Below the pieces are notes generated by a model that saw nothing but the letters and a program-made list of their open reading frames with translations, did not search any database and was not told where the DNA came from. The position numbers and the translations under genes were made by a program. This document shows positions 13,825 through 28,118 of a stretch of DNA of 60,484 bases, piece after piece. Origin of the DNA: Bigelowiella natans CCMP2755 (taxonomy: Eukaryota; Cercozoa; Chlorarachniophyceae); assembly GCA_000320545.1 (NCBI GenBank), contig ADNK01003345.1:22501-82984 (forward strand). Direction: 5' to 3'. The first letter of the stretch is position 1. The number at the start of each line of letters is the position of its first letter.

Positions 13825-15006
13825 ATGGTGAGAAGATCAGAAGTTTGCATGCATGAAGATGAAGTGAATTTTCATATGACAGGGATTAATGAATTACCAT
13901 ACTATCGAGTTGCTGCATGATGGGCTTACATTCAAATTTGCGTTTATGTTATAATGCAATGTAATGCAACCGCGCCTCATTTTCAGCGCTTGTACCGCTA
14001 GACCAGCATACACGTGATGATAATGTATGTGGCGAATTCCAATGCACCACATGCTACATGCACGCATTATTGCAATTGAATCTCGCGCATATATAACGCC
14101 CCTTTCAGATATGAGTGCAAGAACTCGGTTCGTCGCATGATTTGCTATGCTGAAAGTCAATCGATATCGATGATGTACGTAGATTAAGCAAAATGCTAAA
14201 AATCTATACGTGCTAGCGTGTATCTTGTCAATCGCATCCTCCGATGCACACGCACATCAGGCGGTAACTGTGCATGTGTAGCAGACGTAATGGGACGCCA
14301 CAAGGCACAAAGGTAGCGACCTGCATAGCTGGTTAAATGTACATATTCCGATCTATCTCTACATCTGCTAGAGATCTGCGCGCACGTGCGTGCTAGCGTG
14401 CGCGATGAGGATGAAATGTGCATCGATAGCTTTTTGACGCGACGACTACGCCAGTACGTTTCACACATGCATGCAATGCTTCTACTAGAAGCTCCGAACG
14501 GCGCCACGCCGCCCGTGCGATGAGCTACAACATCTGGCTGTACATACATGCATCCTGTCCGTAACACGGTCAAACTGTATGCAAATTCTACATTGAAACG
14601 ATGCAGGTGCGCCCAACCCCAAGTAATTTACGTACAAGATCGCATTGATGCGTGGCGTGCCGGTGCAGACATGTCTAGATATATAATTGTCAACCGCACC
14701 GCATGGCAATCTAGATCATGATAAACATTCGAACATGTGCGTTCACAGCTTTTTTCACACTGTAATCTGGTCCACACATTATTTAGGCAAACTGTGATCT
14801 GTCGCATCTAATTACTTTTTAACTGTCGCAGGAATAAAACCGGGCGGAAATAGAATGTTACGCGAAACGCCATACCACTCATTTGTCACTGTCATGGCAG
14901 TGCCCACATAGATTTTCCATATGATTATCATTTCCGTTGAAAGAAGCTCAACATCGTTTTCACTTTTTTCTTTTTTTTCCCTGCAAGACACATAAATATG
15001 AAGGGG
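13825..15006. other. Intergenic region between convergent REV3 and POLD3; TGCA-rich island
   Basis: No gene is supported here. About 13830-14900 has almost no microsatellite and is rich in TGCA, CATG, GCATGC and CGCGC words, for example at 13846, 14050 and 14466. Its texture differs sharply from both flanks but matches 35500-36060 and 41480-42300. Short open frames on the minus strand show no recognisable protein. Confidence 0.6.
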
Positions 15007-18000
15007 TTAAGTCTTCTTGAAATGATCAGAGAAATGAAATGTACCATCTTCTTGATCCTTGTTGCTGGCCTCTGTCTTGGATTTGGTTGCATTTGTTTTT
15101 TGGATTTCAGAAGAATTTGAGTCTTCAATGGACAATCTAGATTTCTTTGCTTTTTTGGTGTTCTTGGATTTCTTAGATCTCGTCCCAGATCCCCCCGATC
15201 CCTTTGCGCTGCCTCCTGATGCCTAGAAATGAAGAGTATTTAGTATTCACATCTTATCGCATTGCAAATTTCTTCACTTTCTCTCCAATCTCGAGCGTGG
15301 AAGTGTTCGGAGAATTTGCATCGTCAGCTGCCTTCTTATCTTTGTCTTGTAAACCTGGTATCTCGATTTCCTCTTCTTCATCAACTTCCACGGTAACTTG
15401 CACAATAAATTGACTTTAGAAGATTACGACAACAGAAGATAACGGCAATATCCATTTATTATGTTCACCAACCGAGATATCCGTTTTCATCCATGTGGCT
15501 TTTGGTTACTTTCTTACAGACCTACAAAAAACGGTACTCAAGATCAATTGAATACCAACAATTTATTTAAACACCACACGATGTATTTATATTTTCGGCA
15601 CTACTAGTGCCATTTGAAGCGCCGTAACCTTCCTCTTAGATGCATTCTTCTTGAAGTAGCTCTTGAAATTTTGAGCTTCTGGATCCTCTTCTTCTGAGAG
15701 ATTTTCTTCTTCGAGCTCCTAAAATTTGTTTACTATGAATTACTTGCCTCTTTCTACATGTGTCTGAAATGGGCAAACCCTCTGTTTCCGTTCCTTTTCT
15801 TCAGCAATACAAGCTGCATGCCTTGCATTGATCGCATCAACCTTAAGATATGGAGCAAAATGCAACACTCAAACCGACGAGATTCTCATCATCTGAACCG
15901 ATGTTCAGTTTTAGGGTGATTAAACATACCTCTTCTTGCATTTCTAGCTCTTCAATACTGGGGCCTAGATATAAGATGAATGAGAGAAAAAGCAAAGTCA
16001 AGGCATGATATTATAATAAGATACTGCATATATTATCTTCTCAACCAGCATAGTCAAGGCATGATATTATAAGAAGATGCTGCATATATTATCTCCTTAA
16101 CCAGCATAGTCATCTTCATCCGACTCTTCATCCGACTCCTCGATAACCTTCCTCTTCCTGTTCTTTCCCCTTTTCCTGCAACGTCAATTTTGAGCGCACC
16201 AAGATCTGACTTTCGTGCAGTTATTTGTGAACACCACCGATGGCCATTACCTTGTTATTGTGGCATCATCCTCCGCATGATCTTGTTTCTTTTTTGATTT
16301 TGACTTCCGCCTCTTTTTCTTAGGCTGTCCAGTATCATCAGGATTGTATGTATTATATGTTTTGACACCATCAAGTTTCAAAATTTCATACCTTGACATC
16401 TTCCATAATATCACTCTCCGTTTGGATTTCATCTTCAATTAAATTTGTTTCATCCTGAAGTTGTAAGGGGGAACCAAACTGAGATTACATGGGGCATTCA
16501 CTGGAGAATGAGGATACCTCGTCACAAACTACATTATCTGCATCGCTCTCCTTATCATCCATTTGCTGTTTCGACTTTTTAGGTTTGCTGAATGCATGTA
16601 GTTGTTAAGGATTATTTACCAATGAATTTCAAATGTATGATGGTGCATACCTAGAAGCTGCTTTGAACATCATTGCAAGCCGGGTTCCAGTTGCTGAGGC
16701 TCCCTTAGATATCTTCGGCTGGGAAATCGAGTTTGAAGAATTTCTTTTCGATTCCAATTGAACCTTCCCAACACATTCGATAAATTTGTGTTGTAGGCGA
16801 CAACGATTACTTACATTAGTCTTTGGTTTCTCTGAAGATGGATTTGCAGCCTTCTTTGCAGAATTGCTGTTACCCTTAGAGGTTGAGGTTATTTTCTTCC
16901 CCCCTGTTTCGTTGTAAAATGACGGGTTTCTTCAAATTGAAAATAATCTACTCATACTAAAAGCGTAAAATTTTGCCTGCAGATGCCTTTGCTTCAGATT
17001 TTTCAACCACTGGTTTGAAATGAAGTCCTGTGCTACTGGATTTTTTCGAAACTGGTTTACATTTACTCTTTCAATCCAAGTTGAACGATTCAATAGATAA
17101 TTAAATCATGAATTTATTGGTACCGTGTTTCCTCGGGCGTTTTGGCTCAACGCCTTCTTTTTGGAAAGAGATCTTGACCTGTGACTCTTGTATTTTACTG
17201 TTGCTGACTATACTACACCTGTTCATGATGTCATCATCAAATAGTAGAGAAACAATTAATACGTTATATAGATTTTGATTGGTAATATATACCAATTTAG
17301 ACTGAAGCAGTTGGCCTTTTTGTCTTGGGTCTCTAATTGCTTTAGGCGGCGAAGATAGAATTCACGTTGTTGGGCTCCGTCAAGTGCAGCAAGAGTATCG
17401 TAGTATACGGACAGATCTTTACAATTTAAAAAATCAGCAGATCATCAAGCAGAGTTACGACCAACTTAAGCAAGTGATACCAATCTTGGTGGCACTTTGT
17501 TTCTCCTTTTCTTCATTTCCTTGTTTATGCTTCTTGCGCAAGCTGTGAACGTGAATAGAATCCACTTCAGCTGTTTTCTTCAATTCTGTGAAATCAAGGA
17601 AGATAGAAAAAAGATTAATTTAAATTATTATCAAAACCAGAAAGATTTGAATACTTACCCTCAAGCCTGTCCTGTTGAACCAACTCAGCAAAGAGCGAGT
17701 GTGGATTGTCGTTCGCCCTACACGGAAAAAAATCTGAGCCATGGCATTGTAAAATTGTTTACATTTTGTACCTTCCCGATACGAAATAAATAGCTTCTAA
17801 ATCAGCATTATTGCGACTGTAGAACTCAAAAAGGATCCTTTTCGAGAGGTTTGCTGGAGTTTGTAAGTGCATGGACAGCCACCGGTAAGAAACCTTTTCA
17901 AAGCCAAAAGTTAATGCCGTAACGATATGTCAATTGTCTCATCTATTCGAACCGGGGTTGCAGATTGCTTAACTCGAGAATCAAGCTCTTGAAAGATCTC

Positions 18001-18033
18001 ATCAAGATCCAGGGAAGGGGACGTGATGGCCAT
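15007..18033 (-). CDS. POLD3: DNA polymerase delta/zeta accessory subunit 3 (POLD3/Cdc27/Pol32-like)
   Basis: Non-catalytic subunit that links polymerase delta, and in yeast and humans also polymerase zeta, to other replication factors. The start at 18033 opens MAITSPSLDLDEIFQELDSR, and its exon ends at 17974. Exon 17772-17893 reads VSYRWLSMHLQTPANLSKRI and ends AIYFVSGR, the hallmark N-terminal winged-helix segment of Cdc27 proteins. Exon 17659-17716 gives NPHSLFAELVQQDRLEG. The next contains DSIHVHSLRKKHK, the conserved 'YSL' strand, and then DLSVYYDTLAALDGAQQREF. The remaining exons to 15007 are Lys/Ser/Glu-rich and disordered, as is usual. The last residues are FHFSDHFKKT; a canonical PCNA-binding QxxIxxFF is not obvious, so either it is degenerate or the last exon is wrong. 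Middle exon boundaries are approximate. Confidence 0.82.
15996..16111. repeat. 56-bp tandem duplication in a POLD3 intron
   Basis: Two adjacent near-identical copies start AGTCAAGGCATGATATTATA, at 15996 and 16052, differing at a few positions. Confidence 0.9.
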
Positions 18034-20335
18034 GATGCAAAGGTCTGGTGTTTCGAATGCACCGGAACGCTTTCCCGGGGCGCGAATTTAATTGTGAAAA
18101 AAAAATGTTCGGAATCACTTGGCATCTGTTCAAAAACCATTTGGTTTTAGCTCTGCGACAAATGCTGCGAGTCACAGATGGCCTTGAACAAAATCCGACC
18201 ATCACATTGCACAAACACCAGAAACGCATCCCTTTTTGTTGTTGCGTCTCATTCATCAACACAATGAGGTCAAGTTCATCATTCATTGTTTGTTCTTCAA
18301 GATGATCCAATCGCAGATCGTCGTGTGGACATGGCCTTCAGGAAGTTTTTGCTCAGAGTGGAGGTCTTGCGCCGTCAGAATTTTGCCGCCAGTGTCATTG
18401 CCTCTCAATGACCAAGTCATGCCATTTTGGCAAACCAGCTAGTTGATTTGCTAGTCACAGTCCTCACTGAAACCAGTTCGAGGCACTGCACTTTGCACAC
18501 TGCAAGTGTCTTGCAACACTTTGGAAGTGTAGTTCTTCATCATTGTTTCATTGTTTCATTGTTTCAAGTCCAACATCATTTTTGAACTTGAGGGAAAGTT
18601 GAAGCAGTGAAGCAGTCCAGCAAGCAGCCCAGCGCAGTCAAGCAGTCAGGTTGTGCTCATCACAGCACCAGAGCAGCCAACGTGTCACTTTTTGGTCCTC
18701 GTTGACATTTCAGCTCGAAGCACTGCGTTTCGCACTTTGCAAGTCACGCAACACTTTGGAAGTGTGGTCGATCACTAAGTTTCTTTCCTTGTTTGTTCGT
18801 TTCTCCCTTTCGAGCGATCCGAGACGAACCTTGACCTCGATCTCAACCACTCGTTCGTTCATCGTTCGTTCGTTCACACGCGCTTTTGCAATTTCGACTT
18901 TTTTGACGTGCAGCGGTCTTCAGCATTGCACTCATTGCTTTGCACGATGCCAGCTGGTTGCCATGCCAAAGTCAAAAAAGTTGTTTTTTTCAAAAAAATC
19001 ATCAAGGTGAACTCAGAACTGGCTCCACCCGTGTCTTTGCTCTGGTGCTGCGCGCTGAAGCACGAAGAAAATCGAAACTTTTGTTCCTGAGAGTTGGCCA
19101 TCAAAACTTCAATGGCCGGAAAACAAGTCATTTGGTTTGAGTTTTGCAAACAAAAAAGTTTCCAAGCGGCGCAGCCGATGTCGGCTAGTTGCGAGTGACC
19201 AAGCGCCAGAGCGTTCAAGCCAGCAAGTGGTCCTCGCGTTTGCCACCACCACGTGAAACGCTGGCATGAGGCGGAGCTTCCTCACGCACGCTCCAGCGCT
19301 GGCAGCGCAGCACATGAGCACGTTGTCTGTTGGCTGTTCAGCTGTGCACCGCCGTGTCTCGAGTGCCAATCAGCGTGACATTTCACTTGCTCGTTCACTC
19401 CACTTGCGCTCAATTGTGACAATGCGTGCGTGAAGCATTGATCATTGCAAGTTCTTTCACCACACTCGATCTGGCATTGCACGCAGGTTTTCCACACGTG
19501 CGTGCATGATCCTGGGCGGATCGATCGATCGATCAATTGTGATCCCATGGAGTGGGTTTCAATGACACGCACGCATTGGACATGCTGCAGAGACTTCGTG
19601 CGCCATCATTGAATTGATCGACGAATGAACACACGGAGCAACGATGTCACACATCACGCCATGCTACGTGCACCAGTGCACAACTGCTGCTGTTCCAGCA
19701 ACGCACAAACCAACACACCTGCAGAATGCTTCGTCACATCTATTTTTTTTCAAAAGCATGCACACAGACGCATCATTCACCCGTTGATCCGTGCTCACAC
19801 ACGGACTCAAGCACTGCATTCTGATTGCAGTCACATTGATCTGATGAATGCTACCTTCTATTTTGTGTCTCTGCTGGCCAGGATTTACAACAGGATGTTT
19901 TTTCGAAAGCGCATGTTCCTGGTCCACAGTCACAAAAACCTCGCATGATTCCTTCCAATTGTATTTCATGTCCCAGAGACCTATGGCATCTTTGTAACAA
20001 GCATTACCGCATCTGAATAGGGTTACTGTTGCAATCCACCTCGTCCCCCCCCCTCTCCCTAGATACAACTTCATCAAACCGATTTAAATAACATGAAAAC
20101 ACATCAATTCCTTGCAACTAATTTGACGCGGTAACGTATGCTTCACAGAGCTCAATGGTAATTTCTATTTAAAATATCTCATCGATAGTACCTAAAAGCG
20201 CACACGGAGCATAATGTAGCATCAACTCTCATTTTACATGTTTTGCAAGTATAAAGATACCTAAATGAAATAAGTGACATTAATTAATATGTTTGATCAT
20301 GTCAGTTTGTCAGTAAAATTCGTCATATATGTACA

Positions 20336-20413
<78 letters not shown>

Positions 20414-20844
20414 TATAAATATGAAGTTATAAATTCAAATACGATTCAATTGCAATACTTAAATTAGAAAGATGGAACAAAATGGTTGCTTCATTGTATC
20501 AATTGATTACTGCGCTGTAGCTTTAAATCCCGTAACAAATGTGGTACAGAAAGATGAAGACCTGACAGTTGACATTTAATTTATTCACATTTCCAAGCAT
20601 GATAACATCAAAAAAGAAGAAAAGCAATCTTTTCAGTTAATATCCAATATGCTACTACAACCTCGTCACGTTAGAATACTTCCTAACGATGTCAGGACTG
20701 CACTTCAATTCCGATATGAATTCATTTGAAACATATCTAACAAGAAGAACCAAATCATAGTGCAAATTATATGACAGAAAGGTATTGATGCTTCTTAGTA
20801 TAATTGTAGGAAGCCGCCATATCTTGAATTATTTCCCATTTTTA
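18034..20844. other. Intergenic: subtelomere-like island followed by AT-rich microsatellite DNA
   Basis: From about 18050 to 19960 the DNA is richer in GC, with frequent TTGCA, CACTTTG, CACACG and CGTTCGTTC words, and lacks trinucleotide repeats. It resembles 28130-29480 and the chromosome end. Open frames of about 100 codons occur on both strands, but none has a recognisable domain. It may hold the promoter of the POLD3-like gene (start 18033). After 19960 the sequence becomes AT-rich with (CA)n at 20339-20370 and (TA)n at 20376-20410. Confidence 0.5.
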
Positions 20845-22242
20845 TCAATTATTCACATGTACTTGAGGGACCGCCTTGTATTCAACTATCGACAATAAGA
20901 CTTCTCGATGCATGAGAAAGTCTGAAAGCTTGTTAGACATTATTTCTACGTAAAGACATCAGATATACTACCTTTGATTGACCCTCCTTAAGAGCTTTGA
21001 TTTAGCAGCTTGCCTCAGTCTATGTGAGATACACAAGGTAGATACATTTACATACAACTGTGACGGATAATTCTGAATCAAGTAGCTTCTTTCTATTCTG
21101 ACAGTGTGTTTCTATATCCCTAAAAAATCATAAATTTGTGTGATCACTTCGCATTATTACATCCTCATCAATTGGTGCGATGTAATGTTTTAATGATACC
21201 TCCGCATTTGTTTCTCTGTGGATGGGGCATATCTATATTCCATCCACAACAATGAAATTTATTTAACTAATTAATTGTAAAAGTACGACGTAAAAGTGCA
21301 TAAAAACCAATTTTCTGCAGTAATTATTAACGGTACGACGATTTTGATTGCACATCGGCCGCCACAAAAAAGGCAGTCATTTTGGTTAGAAGTTTCGTGA
21401 ATTTTATTATTCCTTTTGGTCTATTTTTTTGTGAATTTCATGACACTGAGATTCGTACGAGTCGTATAATATGTTTGCTGAAACCGTCTGTGTGCAAAAA
21501 ATACTTCGACGACAAAAAAGGTCATTTGTTTCGTCGTAGTATTTTTGCTAAACCTATCTGCTATATTATCTACTTTCAATTTATAGAGGAGATAACTAAT
21601 GAATATGATATCATAGTATGATTCTGTCTAACACCTGCATTCATTAAGAGAAACGTCCACAAGATATTTCAGCTTATCCCTAAGTGAGCAGGAAATGAGG
21701 AAGAAGAAAGGAGAAAGTAGAATTTCTTGAAATATTAAGTTATCATGGATAACGATGTAACATAATGATAGCTATTCTCAATCAAAAGTAATTAAATGAT
21801 TTTACATATATATTATATATATATAATATGTGCATATACATATATCAATTTCTCTGCCATAATTAAGCTAATATCAACATCATCATCATAAGCACCATCA
21901 TGTTGAAAACTTATTCCTATCTCCTACTTTATATTTTCAACACTCTGAACTGTAATATCTGATAGTCCTCTCAAATCCAAAAAGTGTAGCTTCTGCAAGG
22001 AATTTAAAGTCAATCAAAACAAACATTTTGGTCAAATTCAGTGAGAAGGACGGAAAATATGCTGTATCCCAGAAGAGAAAGAAAAGAGAAAAGAGACAAA
22101 TAATTATGTATTAGACATATCGAGTGAGTGAGAGTTTTCTGTATATTGGCATAAAAGATTCACACCAATATTTATAGATAATAAATAAAATCTCTGGCAT
22201 TTTCGCTTCACTACGATTCCTCTCTGACTTCTCACCTCTCAC

Positions 22243-22274
<32 letters not shown>

Positions 22275-22516
22275 GATTAACAAAAGTGATTCATTGTGTA
22301 CTCACGTCTGTACCGGGCAACATTCTATAACTTTGCTTATATCTTCATCAGAAATATTTCTCAAATCCCTCAGACTAAGGTATCTAAAGAAGGATTATTG
22401 TGTGAAAGTAGTATTAGGATAGATACCGGAAGATACCATGTGATGTTGGTAATACTAATAGTCGTTTACATATTATGGTACATATGCAATTTTGAGTAAT
22501 GGTGGCTGTAATGATA

Positions 22517-22548
<32 letters not shown>

Positions 22549-23197
22549 GATGATAATGAAGATGATGATGATCAGAATATGATTACGATGATTAATATAA
22601 AGTTTATATTCCATACATATATGCATGCATGACATGTATGTGGTCAAATTTTCTCGAAGATGAGCACAACCACCTGATTTCGGTCGGAAACATAGGATTC
22701 AAAACTATTTGACCGCAAGATTGTATTGAAAGCTACAAAAAATCATAGATCATGAATTCAATGCGTGAATTTATTAAGAATCAATACCCACTTCCATTCT
22801 ACTGCTGCTGCTGCTGCTGCTGCTGCTACTTACTGCTGCTGCTACTACCATTTTAAGATGACGGAATGGTGTGTGTAGGATATATTCACAGTGAAATGGG
22901 GAACCTGTGATGTAGCAATTTGTTTTTAATTCGAGTTCTATTATGTATCTCTACGATTCGAGAATGTATAATTTAGTATTTGAAGCACATCCTGTCAATT
23001 CCAGCTCTTCCAAACAAGTGAACTGAAAACACAATCATCGAAATTGCAATTATTTATTAAATAAGGTAGAATTATAGTTTCAGATACTTATGTTGCCCAA
23101 ATTGCATGAACCATGATTGTTGTGCATTTTATTTTTATTTACCATTGGGTGATGAGTCTCTCCCAATTCTTTGCAATCGAAAGCTGATTTCCATATT

Positions 23198-23234
<37 letters not shown>

Positions 23235-23363
23235 ATGTATATAACATATATACATATATACATTTATATTTAAAATTTACATACCTTAGAAAAATTGAGT
23301 ACAGGTAATTTATATATGTGATTTCTTTCTATATCTTTTTTTTACTGACTCACGTAGAGCCGG

Positions 23364-23409
<46 letters not shown>

Positions 23410-23531
23410 ACATCACTGCCAGTTTACACACGTATGTCTGTAGCCCGAAAGTGTTTAATCGTCTCTTGAAGATTCCCTGGACAATAAGACGACAGAGGAG
23501 AAAGACAGAGAGAAAGAAAGAGAGAATACGT

Positions 23532-23570
<39 letters not shown>

Positions 23571-26500
23571 TGAAAGCACACAGGAATATGTATGGTTTAC
23601 ACTAATAAATGTAAAAACTCAATAATTTCCCCTCTCTTCTCCTCTATATAAACGGTGAAGCCTGAGATGAATGATTCACAAGCTAAATTTCTTACATAGA
23701 ATGTTGGACGCAGAAGATGCAAATGTAACAGTAGCAGCATCGGCAGCATGGTATCTAAGGAATATATTGATTAGCAGTAATAAGTTTTTCGCTTGTTTCC
23801 AAAGAACTCTTTCTTTTTATCATTACCACCCTAATACGACGTCATCTTACTCTTTCCAAATATGTTATTATGCATAGCAGCTACTACTATGTATGATTCT
23901 GAATTTGGAAGTTGATAAATACGAGTAAAGTGATGAACATTTAACGGAGTATGTTTTTAGAATTATCGAGTAACAAAAATAGAATATGACAACCTTCTTC
24001 TGGTGCTACGATGATTGCTGCTAGTGTGTGTAATGAAAGCCATATCCAAGTATGCTAGTTTCTTGCAGCTTCTCACTATCATCATAGTCACAATAATCAC
24101 TCAGTATACACTACAACCAACACATCCTGATGTTATTATCATAATTAGTTAGTTTATTGTCATGATAACATTAATTACAGTTTTTGGGAATGTACCTTTA
24201 TTTAGATTCGTAAAGTAAGTTCATGTTTGTATTCAACATTATAATAATCTGGAAAAATTAATTTAGCATGTACCTGCTCTCAAGCCCGTACTATTTATTG
24301 TCTTACAACCCGCTATTGACAAACCTTCGAGACTCGAACTGCGGACGATGTTGATGATAACAGTAATGAGAATAATTATTCAACAAGAAGTCGTAGTTAA
24401 TTGCTGTGTGTGGGAATAAGCGATAAACAGAAATGTAGCATTTTCTAGTAGGGTTACTTCCACTTCTCATAATAATACACTGCTTTCTCAGAAAACAAAA
24501 AATGCAAAAGAAAGGGATTCTAGGTGCATGTGGTGACAAAAGAACACTGGTAAATGTCAGTGATGGTACTTGCAACGATGTAAAATCTTTGAAAGGGCTA
24601 TATTTGAAAGCTTTTTCAAACCTAGGAAGAAGAATACAAAGAGTAACTTTTCATTATTTATTTACTTATCAATAATTACTTTTATTATTTTAATTAATAT
24701 ATGGTGGAATTAGGAGGGGACGGAAGAATGATAGTTCCAAATTTCGAGAAAAGATGAGAAGATATTCATGCTCGCTTGTTAATATTATTCGTTTAGAATG
24801 CTGATTTTCAATACGCTATCATTTATTTCTTTCGTGTGGGAGTTATATGTGTGTGTGAGTGTGTGTGTGTACACAAAGAATGTGTTCATCATGTTCTTTT
24901 TCATTACTTGCCGCCTACGCACCTGTGAGATCAAGAAATCTCAGTCCACGTGGCACTAGCTCGCACCAACTCTGAAAGAGAGAGGGAGAAAGAGAGAAAG
25001 GGTTTAATGTGTAATATTTCGTTTCTGATGTGTGAAAAATTAGTCATTCATTTTTTCAGGTTTCTGAGTATGCACGGGAGGTCGTAGTAGCAAAGTGTAA
25101 TGATGGTATTGACCATCGTGTGTGGTCAATGTCATCAACTATCATCCACACACGGCAAAATCCCTCACGCACCTCTCCAGTCACGTTGACGCTAACGTTA
25201 GCGATGTAAAGTTTCTCAAGCGTATCATTCTCAAGAGAACACCCACAGCATGAGAGAATTAAAAACAATCCTTTGTCTACATATTTGCACAAATTGTGAT
25301 GAAGCAGATCATATGTTGTAAGTAGCAAGATGAATGGGGAAAGTCACTACATGAAATATCTGAGCAGTGAGAGAGCTGAGAATAATTCAATTGTTAGCAG
25401 GGAGGAGGAGGAGGAGGAGGAGGAGGAGGAGGAGGAGGGAGACACATTTCATCCACAATTTGCACACAAATACACACACCCTATGCACACACACATACAC
25501 ACATATTGCATACATGTACATGTACACACATTTTAAACATGCTTTGTTTTGCTAGTAAGTTTTACTCGATAAATAATGCATGTCACCACCACCATCTACG
25601 AATGATTAGTTTCACTATTGGTGTGGTGTTCATCACATGAATGAACATTGATACCGTCTATTCTACGAAGTCCGCTAAGATTTAGAGAGCGTAAGTGAAC
25701 TGCAGGTGTTAGAATATATCAATAATGTCAACACACTGCATAAACACAACCACCAACACAGATAGCAGCTATTTTTTTACTATTTTCTTCATTGATCTAC
25801 CAACTACTATGCGGTAGCAGAGTGATCTAGTTTACATAATGATTAATTAATTATTATTCATGATAAATGCTGCCATAACATCTACTCAAACAATGTCACC
25901 TCACACTGTTGCTGCTGCTACCACACGAAATGATGATTATGCATGATGAATTAAAAAAATAATGGAATGGTTATGTTATCGAAATGTGCAAGATGTGTGT
26001 AGGTTCGCTTATATACTAGTAGTATTAGTAGTATTAGTATTAGTAGTAGGTAGCAGTAGTATAAAAATTATTATTTTTGAATGATTATCAACTAACCAAC
26101 CAATCGCCATCTTCTCTTCTTCTTATTCTTATTCTTCTTCTACCAAAACTTCAAAAATTCTATTTGCCTTGTGGATGGATTATTCTCAAAACACTAGAGC
26201 CTACAATATGATGATGATGATAGATAGATAGATAGATGATGAAATCCACAGTGAAATGTTAAATTATTGTCTGTAAAACTACTAACGCGACAATGATGAT
26301 AACAAACGACAACCATGACAATAGCTTGGGTAGCATAGTAAGGGATTGATTCTACTTCGTTCTTAAAATGGTAGTAATCGTGTTATTGCATTACTTATTA
26401 TTTCTATTTCAATCAGTGTCATTTTCTAATTGCGAAACGATGATGATGATGATGATGATGTTTCAAAAATGACTTTGGAAAGAAAGAAGGAAAGAAAGAA

Positions 26501-26599
26501 AGAAAGAAGCAGGATATCCTATGTGTGCCTGTCCTCTTTAATTTCTTGAAAACAACCTCCTTGTAGTCTTTATTAATCACGATGCAATAAGGACTACTG

Positions 26600-26634
<35 letters not shown>

Positions 26635-27528
26635 ACTACAACTGCGACTGCCCTACTGCTCTATGAGTTTTTCTTACTTGTAAGTCTGGAACACATCGAA
26701 ACGTCAAGATCGGTAATCATTCTGCTGCGTCTATTCTAAAGAATGTTTATTTAAAATATGATGACTCACAGCAGTAACAGCAGTAGCCGATTCATTTTTA
26801 TTAAATCTAACATAAAGCTAATTCCGAGTAGCAACAAACGTTTTCTCAATTATTCATTTCATACTTACAATTAACGTCACCCCATATCTCTCCAACATAT
26901 ATGCTACATTACCGTTAGCAGCGGGAAAACAACGAACCCTTGGTCTGTAACCTCATGAAGATGTCTCAGCTGTAGACGAATTTGTGAGTAGGAAGATAAC
27001 GATGAAGGTGATGATGACGATGATGACGATGCTGTGGCTTTAGCAGTTGTTGATGGTGGTGGTAATGAAGTAAATAGCTGGCAATGATCGGAGAATGCCA
27101 TCTTTAGAAGCCCTTTCAATCTACTGTTGGTTAATTTTAAGCGATCTTTCGCCTAACACAGATAATAAGGGAAATAGATTATACAAATAAGAAACGGCGG
27201 ATTCCGTTGTCACGAATGCCTTTTCATTATGTGCCCGACTTTATGAAAATGGTAGTATAAACTTGTTAATTTACCGGAAATTGTTCGATCCGAATATCCG
27301 ACATGTATGAAACAACGTCGCTTGCCTACACGAGGGGGGTGGGAAAAGGGGCTTTGGATTATCACGGGAAGCGGTTTATGTTGATATTTCTTATGATTAT
27401 TTCCTTGATTGACCATTGATTTCCATTGGTTTGACACTGCAGAGACGCAACAGAGGTCCTAAAATGTATGTGGCAAGAAGAATCCATCAATGAAGAAGAC
27501 ATCTCGAGAAGATTAATGTGAAACTGTG

Positions 27529-27563
<35 letters not shown>

Positions 27564-28118
27564 GTTGTCGTCAAAAAATATGATGATGGCGTATCGACCT
27601 TAATAGTCAGAAATGATAGTATACCCTCTCTCCCTGGAAAATGACGGCAGGATGATGATGATGATGATGATGACGACGACGACGACGATGGTGATGATGA
27701 GGGGTGATGATGATGATGACAATGGAGAGATTCGATTCCAAGACGCAAAGAAATGATAACATCACTGGCGATAATGTCTGCAAGTATCTGACCTACTATG
27801 ATAACTAATACCTGCCAGAATTGCCGTGCCGATTTGGGAAGCAGCAGCATCAGCAGTAGCAGAATCTGTTGTTCTGATAGAAATTCTCTTTCGCGATTTC
27901 TTACTTACTCCGTAATAATTTTGAGATGAACGAGAGGGAAGCAAAATTGGACATTGCCCTCCTCCTCCTTGTTGTAGTTCCGTGTCCTCCTCCTCCTCCT
28001 CCTCCTGTTCTTGCCTATCTCTTGCTCTCTTATTCCCAATCATCATCTCTTTATTTATTACCGGGAGTGAGTCTCGTGGGTAGGAGGAATGGGTTGTCGT
28101 TGTTTGTCTTGTCTGCAT
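20845..28118 (-). CDS. Leucine-rich-repeat protein (F-box/AMN1-like cysteine-containing LRR), many small exons
   Basis: Probable protein-interaction scaffold, possibly a substrate receptor of a ubiquitin ligase. Proposed start at 28118 (MQTRQTTTTHSSYPRD), with an acidic, disordered N-terminus, then exon 27777 onward (DIIASDVIISLRLGIESL). Clear LRR exons with splice sites: 27275-27325, 26913-27152 (HLHEVTDQGFVVF), 26678-26730 (MITDLDVSMCSRLT), 25655-25699 (HLRSLNLSGLRRID), 25173-25276 (DKGLFLILSCCGC, then LEKLYIANVSV), 24923-24971 (LVPRGLRFLDLTG), 24570-24621 (LKKLSNIALSKILHRC), about 22985-23025 (FTCLEELELTG), 22301-22365 (LRDLRNISDEDISKVIECC) and about 21945-21995 (KLHFLDLRGLSDIT). The C-terminal exon ends VEYKAVPQVHVNN at 20845. 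'xTDxGL...CC' spacing is typical of the cysteine-containing LRR subtype. No F-box was found, the exon chain between the listed pieces is incomplete, and the exact start is uncertain. Confidence 0.72.
23199..23570. repeat. CA and TA microsatellites inside the LRR gene
   Basis: (CA)n tracts at about 23200-23232 and 23367-23401, and a (TA)n tract at about 23537-23567, all in introns. Further tracts of the gene include GCT/CTG at 22800-22846 and 26598-26634 and (TG)n at 27531-27562. Confidence 0.85.

Noticed and set aside
19664-20077. 137-codon minus-strand frame and overlapping plus-strand frame (19625-19948)
   Set aside because: Overlapping frames of similar length with no domain; likely chance in GC-richer DNA.
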